Part shown: piece after piece, positions 14,486 to 19,954 of the stretch
Layout: the number at the start of each line of letters is the position of its first letter
Position numbering within the stretch: position 1 is the first letter of the stretch
Origin: JBHJGP01 sp050331695
GTDB lineage: Bacteria > Pseudomonadota > Alphaproteobacteria > Geminicoccales > Geminicoccaceae
Direction: 5' to 3'
Length of the DNA: 19,954 nucleotides
NCBI GenBank assembly: GCA_050331695.1
Contig: JBHJGP010000028.1
Location: forward strand, 1 to 19,954
Notes under the pieces: model-generated
What the model saw: the letters and a program-made list of their open reading frames with translations, nothing else
Told to the model about the DNA's origin: nothing
Databases searched by the model: none
Translations under genes and position numbers: made by a program

Positions 14486-14857
14486 TTAGTCCCGATCCGG
14501 ATAAAGATCGAAAAGCTGGCCGTCGATCGTCAGACGTTCGGCTTTCATGAGCCGGTCTTCCGCGTTGGCGGAGCGGTGACCGGAGGCGATGACCTCCACG
14601 CCCTCGGCCAGCATATCCGGGCTGAGGCCGGCGCGTTCATTGCGGAAAGGCTGCCCGATCTCAACGAGCCACTCCTCGCCTTCCGCATCGACGGTCAGTT
14701 CGCCGTGGGGATTGCCCAAACGAACGGCGACGATGACGCCGGTAAGCTCGAAGTTACCATCCGCCGTCCAGCGCCAGCCGTGATGCGCGAACGATGAAAC
14801 GCCCATCGTCATCGCCATGAGGAAAAGGCCGGTTGCCAAAACCCATCTCTTGATCAC
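14486..14857 (-). CDS. Periplasmic DUF6152 family protein
   Basis: This 123-residue secreted protein has a clear signal peptide. A basic IKRW is followed by VLATGLFLMAMTMGVSSFA, with cleavage likely before HHGWRW. The mature part carries the DUF6152 pattern: a His-His just after the signal, FELTGVIVAVRLGNPHGELTV (as ELTGVIVAV and GNPHGELTV), EEWLVEIG, and a C-terminal ERLTIDGQLFDLYPDRD. The family's function is not known. The GTG at 14857 is preferred because GGAGA lies 7 bases upstream and it places the signal peptide at the very N-terminus. ATGs at 14875 and 14917 would add residues before the signal. It is the first gene of the minus-strand operon with the membrane protein and methyltransferase. 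Confidence 0.75.
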   Translation of the reverse strand: MIKRWVLATGLFLMAMTMGVSSFAHHGWRWTADGNFELTGVIVAVRLGNPHGELTVDAEGEEWLVEIGQPFRNERAGLSPDMLAEGVEVIASGHRSANAEDRLMKAERLTIDGQLFDLYPDRD

Positions 14858-14947
14858 GCCGCTATCTCCGGTCATCACCCAACGCCTGAAAGCTAAAGGC
14901 GCCGGGCCGTCGGTCAACGGCGATGGTGCGTCTCAGTCAGGGAACAG

Positions 14948-15313
14948 ATGGTCGACATTGACAAGCTGGAGCGGGTGTTGATCCAGGCCGCCTGTGAGGG
15001 TAGGTCGGTCACCTACCAGCAGCTCCTGGCATTCTTCGGGCGCCGCGTTGGCCCGGGCAATGTCCGGGCGCTTTGCCGCGACTTGGGCGAGGTCTGCGAC
15101 CGGAGCCGGGCCCGGGGTGAGCCGGATCTGGCCTGCTTGGTCGTCCGCAAATCCGATGGTTTGCCGGGAGAGGGCTTTTTCGCGGCCGCGAGAGACCAGG
15201 ACGGCTATCGCGGCGGGGCCGAAGGCAGCGACGCCAGCCGCTACGTTGACGAGGCCCAGACGGCGGCCTTTCGCTATTGGCAGAAACGGCGGCCGCTCCC
15301 GGACGTTGTCTGA
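14948..15313 (+). CDS. Conserved hypothetical protein, possible winged-helix fold
   Basis: I do not recognise a named family for this 121-residue soluble protein. The N-terminal part (IDKLERVLIQAACEGRSVTY) leads into QQLLAFFGRRVGPGNVRALC, a helix-turn-helix-like stretch. Then comes ACLVVRKSDGLPGEGFFAA (62-80). The order TY-x-L, a helix pair, then VVR-SDG-G resembles the C-terminal domain of alkylguanine alkyltransferase or Atl proteins, but there is no PCHR active site. This is a weak structural guess. The ATG has AGGGAAC upstream. It is divergent from the DUF6152 operon, and an SDR gene follows 51 bases later behind a palindrome. Confidence 0.6.
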   Translation: MVDIDKLERVLIQAACEGRSVTYQQLLAFFGRRVGPGNVRALCRDLGEVCDRSRARGEPDLACLVVRKSDGLPGEGFFAAARDQDGYRGGAEGSDASRYVDEAQTAAFRYWQKRRPLPDVV

Positions 15314-15314
15314 A

Positions 15315-15334
15315 CAGCCAAAAGCTTTAGGCTG
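15315..15334. promoter_or_regulatory. 20-bp near-perfect palindrome before the SDR gene
   Basis: CAGCC (15315-15319) and GGCTG (15330-15334) flank a core palindrome AAAGCTTT (15321-15328). Only the 15320/15329 pair does not match. It lies 30 bases before the SDR start and just after the upstream stop, so it could be an operator or a terminator hairpin. No T-run follows. Confidence 0.35.
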
Positions 15335-15364
15335 GCCCCAACCAAAATAACAACGGACGAAGGT

Positions 15365-16138
15365 ATGAGATTGCAGGGCAAAGGTGCCATCGTGACCGGT
15401 GCCGCCCACGGGATTGGCTTGGCCTGCGCCAAGCGTTTCGCCAAGGAAGGCGCTTACGTGGTGATCGCGGACGTCGACGCTGAGGCCGGCCGCCAGGCGG
15501 TCAACGGAATCGGCAGCCACGGGGGCACGGCCTATTTCGTCGAAACCGATGTCAGCGATCCCTATTCAGTGTCCTGTCTGATTGACGCGAGCCTCGAATG
15601 GGCCGGGCGGCTGGACGTGCTGGTCAACAATGCAGGGATCATCAAATCCGCCGATTTCCTCGAGCTCACGATCGAGGATTTCGACGCGGTGCTCGCGGTC
15701 AATTTGCGCGGTGCTTTCCTCATGGCCCAGGCCGCCGCCCGGGCGATGGTTGCCCGAAAGGGCGGCTCGATCATCAATATGAGCTCGATCAACGGCGTCG
15801 TCGCGATCCCCAATCAGGTGCCCTACACTGTGGCCAAGGGCGGCCTCAACCAGCTCACCCGGGTGATGGCGCTCTCGCTCGCGAACAAGGGCGTCCGGGT
15901 CAACGCCATCGCCCCCGGCTCGATCGCTACCGACCTGCTCAACACCGTGATGACCGATGACGCCGCCAGACGAAAAATCCTGTCACGAACGCCGATGCTC
16001 AGGCCCGGCGAGCCCAGTGAGGTGGCAAACGTGGCCTTGTTCTTGGCAAGCGACGAGGCCAGCTACATGACCGGAGAGATCGTCACGGTCGACGGTGGGC
16101 GCCTGGCCATGAACTACACGGTGGACGTGCCGGATTGA
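15365..16138 (+). CDS. Short-chain dehydrogenase/reductase (SDR)
   Basis: This 257-residue classical SDR would oxidise or reduce an alcohol/ketone pair with NAD(P). The cofactor motif TGAAHGIG is at 11-18. An acidic D36 after the second strand (VIADVDAE) favours NAD(H). NNAG is at 88-91, the catalytic serine is about S141 in NMSSINGV, and the YxxxK pair is Y154 and K158 in VPYTVAKGG. VNAIAPGSIATD and the C-terminal SYMTGEIVTVDGG complete the family pattern. Substrate is not deducible; glucose, 3-oxoacyl or similar annotations would be guesses. A GGACGAAGG ribosome site precedes the ATG. uvrB starts 23 bases after the stop on the same strand. Confidence 0.88.
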   Translation: MRLQGKGAIVTGAAHGIGLACAKRFAKEGAYVVIADVDAEAGRQAVNGIGSHGGTAYFVETDVSDPYSVSCLIDASLEWAGRLDVLVNNAGIIKSADFLELTIEDFDAVLAVNLRGAFLMAQAAARAMVARKGGSIINMSSINGVVAIPNQVPYTVAKGGLNQLTRVMALSLANKGVRVNAIAPGSIATDLLNTVMTDDAARRKILSRTPMLRPGEPSEVANVALFLASDEASYMTGEIVTVDGGRLAMNYTVDVPD

Positions 16139-16161
16139 ACCTAAGGAGAGGGTAGGGCGCC

Positions 16162-18357
16162 ATGGCCCACGCCGCTGAGGATGCCTTGCAGGCGGATATT
16201 GACGCCCTGTTTCAGGTGGCGAAGGATCCCGTCCTATTCGACCGGCCCGAGGCCGGCAAGGCGCTGGAGCTGGCCTCGGACTACCAGCCCGCCGGCGATC
16301 AGCCTGTGGCCATCGAGGAGCTGGTCCGCGGCATCGAGCAGAACGAGCGAGATCAGGTGCTTCTCGGCGTCACCGGCTCTGGCAAGACCTTCACCATGGC
16401 CAACGTCATCACCCGGATCCAGCGGCCGACGGTAATCCTGGCGCCGAACAAGATCCTCGCGGCTCAGCTCTACGGCGAGATGAAAGGTTTTTTTCCGAAC
16501 AACGCTGTCGAATACTTCGTCAGCTATTACGACTACTATCAGCCCGAGGCCTATGTGCCGCGGAGCGACACCTATATCGAGAAGACCGCGAGCATTAACG
16601 AGCAGATCGATCGGATGCGCCATTCCGCGACCAGGGCGCTCCTGGAACGGGACGATGTGGTGATCGTCGCGTCCGTGTCCTGCATCTACGGTATCGGCTC
16701 GCCCGAACTCTATTCGCGCATGGTCCTGGGGTTGCGGACGAAAACGCGGATCGAACGAAAAAAGTTTCTGAGGGCGCTGGTCGAGCTCCAGTACAAGCGC
16801 ACGGGCGCCGATCTCCAGCGGGGCATGTTTCGCGCCAAGGGCGACGTCATCGAGATCTTTCCGTCGCACATGGAGGACAAGGCGTGGCGGATCGATCTGT
16901 TCGGCGACGATATCGAGAAGATTGTCGAGTTCGACCCGCTCACCGGCGAGCGCACCGCCACGCTCGACCAGGTCAGGATCTATCCCAACAGCCACTATGT
17001 GACGCCCCGGCCGACGCTCAACGGCGCGGTCGAGAAGATCAAGGTCGAGCTCAAGGAGCGGCTGGAGGAATACCGGTCCACCGGCCGCCTGCTCGAGGCC
17101 GAGCGCCTGGAACAGCGCACGACCTCGGATCTCGAAATGATGCTGACCACCGGGTCGTGCAACGGCATCGAGAATTATTCGCGCTACCTCACCGGCCGGG
17201 CGCCGGGCGAGCCGCCACCGACCCTGTTCGAATACATCCCCGAAAATGCGCTCCTGATCGTCGACGAAAGCCATGTCAGCGTGCCTCAGGTGGGCGGCAT
17301 GTACCGGGGCGACTACAAGCGTAAATCCACGCTCGCCGACTTCGGTTTTCGCCTGCCCTCCTGCATCGACAATCGGCCGCTCAAATTCGAGGAGTGGGAC
17401 GCGATGCGGCCGCAGACGATCTACGTCTCGGCGACCCCCGGCGACTGGGAGCTGGGCCGGACCGGCGGCGTGTTCGTCGAGCAGGTCATCCGGCCCACCG
17501 GTCTGATCGACCCGGTCTGCGATGTAAGGCCGGTGGAACATCAGGTCGACGATCTCCTGGCGGAATGCCGTGATTGCGCCAACCGGGGCCTTCGGGTGCT
17601 GGTGACCACCTTGACGAAACGGATGGCCGAGGACCTGACCGAATACATGCACGAGCAGGGCGTGAAGGTCCGCTACATGCATTCCGACATCGATACGCTC
17701 GAGCGCATCGAAATCGTCCGCGACCTCCGTCTCGGCCGGTTCGACGTCCTGGTCGGCATCAACCTCCTGCGCGAGGGTCTGGACATCCCGGAATGCGGTC
17801 TGGTGGCGATCCTCGACGCCGACAAGGAGGGTTATCTGCGCTCCGAAACCTCGCTTGTGCAGACCATCGGCCGGGCGGCCCGCAATGCCGAGGGGCGGGT
17901 CATCCTCTACGCCGATGGGCTCACCCGTTCGCTGAAAGCCGCGATCGACGAGACCGAGCGCCGGCGCCAGAAGCAGCTCGCCTATAATGAGGAGCACGGG
18001 ATCACGCCCCAGAGCATCACCTCCAAGATCAACGACATCCTGGAGGGCATGTGCGAGCGCGACTACGTCACCATCGATGTCGGTCCCGACGCGCCGGCCT
18101 CGCTCAGCGGCATGGATCTCCAGAGCTATATCGGCGAGCTCGAGCAGAAGATGAAGGCGGCCGCCGCCGATCTCGAATTCGAGGAAGCGGCCCGAATCCG
18201 TGACGAGATCAAGCGGCTCGAGGATACCGAGCTGGGTCTGGGCAAGCCGGGTGGACCCGCTGCCAAGCCCTTGCGAACACCGGGACCGCAAAAGTCGGGG
18301 CTGCGCAAAGGCCCGAGAGGCCGGGGGCGGGGCGGGCCACGCCGGCGGGTGCCATGA
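16162..18357 (+). CDS. uvrB: Excinuclease ABC subunit UvrB
   Basis: This 731-residue DNA damage recognition helicase of nucleotide excision repair takes damaged DNA from UvrA2 and recruits UvrC. Walker A GVTGSGKT is at 69-76, the DNA-clamping beta-hairpin YYDYYQPEAYVP at 122-133, and DESHVSVPQVGGMYRGD is the Walker B region. The helicase C block ends in QTIGRAARN. The UVR motif LEQKMKAAAADLEFEEAARI near the C-terminus binds UvrC. It is longer than the E. coli protein (673 residues), with about 30 extra residues before the core and a basic Gly/Arg/Pro-rich tail of about 38 residues ending GRGRGGPRRRVP. The ATG has AAGGAGAGGG upstream. The longer tail may bind nucleic acid, which is inferred. 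Confidence 0.97.
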   Translation: MAHAAEDALQADIDALFQVAKDPVLFDRPEAGKALELASDYQPAGDQPVAIEELVRGIEQNERDQVLLGVTGSGKTFTMANVITRIQRPTVILAPNKILAAQLYGEMKGFFPNNAVEYFVSYYDYYQPEAYVPRSDTYIEKTASINEQIDRMRHSATRALLERDDVVIVASVSCIYGIGSPELYSRMVLGLRTKTRIERKKFLRALVELQYKRTGADLQRGMFRAKGDVIEIFPSHMEDKAWRIDLFGDDIEKIVEFDPLTGERTATLDQVRIYPNSHYVTPRPTLNGAVEKIKVELKERLEEYRSTGRLLEAERLEQRTTSDLEMMLTTGSCNGIENYSRYLTGRAPGEPPPTLFEYIPENALLIVDESHVSVPQVGGMYRGDYKRKSTLADFGFRLPSCIDNRPLKFEEWDAMRPQTIYVSATPGDWELGRTGGVFVEQVIRPTGLIDPVCDVRPVEHQVDDLLAECRDCANRGLRVLVTTLTKRMAEDLTEYMHEQGVKVRYMHSDIDTLERIEIVRDLRLGRFDVLVGINLLREGLDIPECGLVAILDADKEGYLRSETSLVQTIGRAARNAEGRVILYADGLTRSLKAAIDETERRRQKQLAYNEEHGITPQSITSKINDILEGMCERDYVTIDVGPDAPASLSGMDLQSYIGELEQKMKAAAADLEFEEAARIRDEIKRLEDTELGLGKPGGPAAKPLRTPGPQKSGLRKGPRGRGRGGPRRRVP

Positions 18358-18382
18358 CCGCACCGGTCGCTTCCCAGGCCAG

Positions 18383-19132
18383 ATGATGCCAGCCAACCCG
18401 CTCCGACCGGCGTTCTCCTGCCTGCTCATGGCTTCGGTCGCCCTCTTGTCCTGGCCCGCGACCGGCCAGACGGAGCGGGGCGACTGCACGGAGGACGCGA
18501 TGCTCGTGTTCGACGCCTCGGGCTCGATGGCGAGCATGGGCTACAATGGCCTCGACATGCCGCGGATCGTCGAGGCGCGCGACGCTCTGCACCGGGCCTT
18601 ACCGGACATTACCCCCTACCGCCGGCTGGGCCTGATCATCTATGGCCCCGGTCCGAACGATGGCTGCGCCAATATCGATCTCCGGCTGCGACCGACCGCC
18701 GACGCCGCCGGCCGGATCATCGCCGAGGTCGATCGGGTCATGCCTGACGGTGACACGCCGCTCACGGCAGCCGTCTCCGCCGCCGCCGAAACCCTTTTGT
18801 CTGAGGAACGCCCGGGCGTGATCGTGCTGGTGACCGACGGCCGCGAGACCTGTGGCGGCGCCACCTGCGAGCTCGCCGCCAACCTCGCCCAAGACAAAAA
18901 CATCACGGTCCACGTGGTCGGCTTCAAGGTCCGGGCCGAGTTCTTTCAGTGGCAGGCGCAGGGCGCCTTCGGGGACGAAACCGTGCCGGCCGTGGCGCGC
19001 TGCCTCTCGGACCGCACCGGCGGTCTCTACGTCTCGGCGGAAACCATCGACGAGCTGGTCCAAGCACTCCAACAAACCCTCGGCTGCCCGGCGATCAGCG
19101 AGGCCAGGGGCAACCGAAATTCAAAGCTCTGA
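18383..19132 (+). CDS. Secreted von Willebrand factor A domain protein
   Basis: This 249-residue protein has an N-terminal signal peptide (AFSCLLMASVALLSWPATG) and one vWA domain. The metal site (MIDAS) is complete: DASGS at 44-48, the threonine in GDTPLT near 125, and TDGRET at 151-156. Such domains bind a metal ion and mediate protein contacts, and the ligand is unknown. Six cysteines in the mature part (35, 95, 157, 162, 207, 235) could form disulfides, consistent with export. The start is one of two adjacent ATGs (18383, 18386), about 26 bases after uvrB. A longer frame from 18200 would overlap uvrB and bury the signal. Its last 12 bases overlap the stop of the convergent membrane gene. 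Confidence 0.8.
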   Translation: MMPANPLRPAFSCLLMASVALLSWPATGQTERGDCTEDAMLVFDASGSMASMGYNGLDMPRIVEARDALHRALPDITPYRRLGLIIYGPGPNDGCANIDLRLRPTADAAGRIIAEVDRVMPDGDTPLTAAVSAAAETLLSEERPGVIVLVTDGRETCGGATCELAANLAQDKNITVHVVGFKVRAEFFQWQAQGAFGDETVPAVARCLSDRTGGLYVSAETIDELVQALQQTLGCPAISEARGNRNSKL

Positions 19133-19951
19133 TCCGCCCGCAAGCCAATGCGCAGCGCTTGCACCGGCATGGGCTGTCTTCTCCAGGCAAGCTCCCAGCG
19201 TCGGCAAGTTGGTCAATAGCACCCAGCCGCCGACAGCAACGAGGACAAACACCGCTGCAATGCTGAGCGCGGGCAGAAAGTCGTTGATCGCCAGTGCACG
19301 GGTCAGGGGGATTCGAACCTCCGGCTTCAGTCGAACGCTCAAGCCTTCGTCCGGCGGGAGTAGCTGCCTCAACAGACCGTTGATGCGGGCGCGCTGCCAG
19401 GCGGCGAGGCCGATCAAACCATAGAGCCCCAGGCCAAGATGCATGACGGTGGGCACCAGGGTGGTGAACAGCATCATGGTCACCAGCAGACCGGCGCCGA
19501 ACGGAGCGTCGCGCGCCAACGCCAGTTGACCTTGCCAATCAATCCTCCCTTCACCCTCAAGACCGAAGGTTAGATTGGCCAGTTCGATTCCGAAGACCAG
19601 GATGAACGCCAGCGCTACTAGCAGGACGCCCGCAGCGACGGCGTCGAAGACAAGATCGACCGCTAGGAGGTTTAGACTGCCGGCATCCCCATGATCCTGG
19701 GCGCGTTGCATAAGCCGGCGCGTGACGGACCATGAAAGCCAATCCAAAAGCGCGTTGAGAGCCGGCAGCAACGTCCAAAAAACCACGAAGAATATGCCCG
19801 CCGGGTCACCGGCAAAGGCAAAGACAACGACACCGGCAAAGGAAAAAGCAACGAAACCGGCAAAAGCAAAGAAACAGACAAAGGAAAAAGCATTCGACAA
19901 GCCAACTAAAAACGCAAAAACACAAACAAAAACAAAAAAACAGAAAAACAC
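19121..19951 (-). CDS. Polytopic membrane protein, N-terminus unclear or partial
   Basis: The frame is open to the window edge, so the true start is unknown (a GTG at 19951 is the first possible). From about residue 50 it looks like a normal membrane protein. Hydrophobic segments lie at about 52-75, 104-122, 152-182 and 222-248, with a loop NLTFGLEGEGRIDWQGQLAL between the second and third. I do not recognise the family. The first 50 residues are almost only F, V, A, G, C and S and come from low-complexity DNA with TTT-rich codons, unlike the other genes here. They may be a real hydrophobic lead, a tandem repeat or faulty sequence. The gene runs convergent to the vWA gene and overlaps it by 12 bases. 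Confidence 0.55.
   Translation of the reverse strand: MFFCFFVFVCVFAFLVGLSNAFSFVCFFAFAGFVAFSFAGVVVFAFAGDPAGIFFVVFWTLLPALNALLDWLSWSVTRRLMQRAQDHGDAGSLNLLAVDLVFDAVAAGVLLVALAFILVFGIELANLTFGLEGEGRIDWQGQLALARDAPFGAGLLVTMMLFTTLVPTVMHLGLGLYGLIGLAAWQRARINGLLRQLLPPDEGLSVRLKPEVRIPLTRALAINDFLPALSIAAVFVLVAVGGWVLLTNLPTLGACLEKTAHAGASAAHWLAGGSEL
19808..19879. repeat. Three 24-bp imperfect tandem repeats
   Basis: Units begin with ACCGGCAAA at 19808, 19832 and 19856. The first two match at 20 of 24 bases and the third is more diverged. Twenty-four bases equal eight codons, so the minus-strand frame is kept and reads as variants of an F/V/A/G octapeptide ending FAG. Confidence 0.7.
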
Positions 19952-19954
19952 AAC
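19905..19954. other. Nearly pure A/C tail at the right edge
   Basis: The last 50 bases contain one T and two G; all others are A or C. Nothing else in the window has such a composition. It continues a gradual loss of GC that begins near 19805. It could be simple-sequence DNA or a low-quality sequence end. Confidence 0.6.

Noticed and set aside
18354..18386. 10-codon frame linking the uvrB stop (ATGA) to the vWA start (TGATG)
   Set aside because: It is very short, has no ribosome site of its own, and such overlaps arise by chance in dense genes.
16234..18537. 767-codon minus-strand open frame opposite uvrB
   Set aside because: It has no recognisable family and sits entirely opposite a strongly conserved gene. 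High third-position GC explains the lack of stops.
19295..19330. GGTTCGAATCC-like T-arm on the minus strand, suggesting a tRNA
   Set aside because: The T-stem has a mismatch, no matching acceptor arm is found at the right distance, and the stretch is well explained as membrane protein code.

Overview
This is a GC-rich chromosomal stretch with tightly packed genes, short gaps and several ATGA or TGATG overlaps. The gene content (FrcCA-type sugar transporter, PrpE, UbiX, a DUF465 protein, an ECF42 sigma factor paired with a DGPF protein, UvrB with extended ends) fits an alphaproteobacterium. I cannot place it to order or genus. I see no rRNA, tRNA, CRISPR array, transposase, integrase or phage gene, and no recognisable defence system.

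Layout. Positions 17-1990 hold the end of a sugar ABC transporter operon (permease and single-domain ATPase, fructose/ribose class), closed by a perfect 10-bp hairpin. A 350-bp gap follows. It contains a sequence matching the promoter consensus reported for ECF42 sigma factors, placed upstream of a DGPF/YCII protein and an ECF42-type sigma factor (2341-3961). A terminator-like hairpin ends that unit and overlaps the ribosome site of a GT39-like membrane glycosyltransferase (4075-5565). UbiX lies convergent to it (5569-6150), and a small DUF465 protein is divergent from UbiX (6270-6473). A minus-strand pair follows: an acyl-CoA synthetase and a fumarylacetoacetate-hydrolase-family protein (6508-9350). 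Divergent from that pair are PrpE (9486-11381) and an uncharacterised membrane protein (11466-12359).

From 12422 an ArsR-type repressor overlaps an AHSA1/SRPBCC protein by ATGA. The repressor appears to be read from a leaderless transcript, and repeats at its promoter and start codon look like an operator. A minus-strand cluster runs the other way (13212-14857): a periplasmic DUF6152 protein, a small membrane protein and a SAM methyltransferase. Then on the plus strand come a small protein of unknown function, an SDR dehydrogenase, UvrB and a secreted von Willebrand A protein (14948-19132). The window ends in a minus-strand polytopic membrane protein. Its upstream part is low-complexity DNA with 24-bp tandem repeats and a nearly pure A/C tail.

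Functionally this is a mix of sugar uptake, short-chain acid activation, quinone or aromatic decarboxylase cofactor supply, DNA repair and two compact regulatory modules. I do not find a clearly new multi-gene system. The best leads are the sigma-factor module with its promoter match, the ArsR start-codon operator, and the odd sequence at the right edge.
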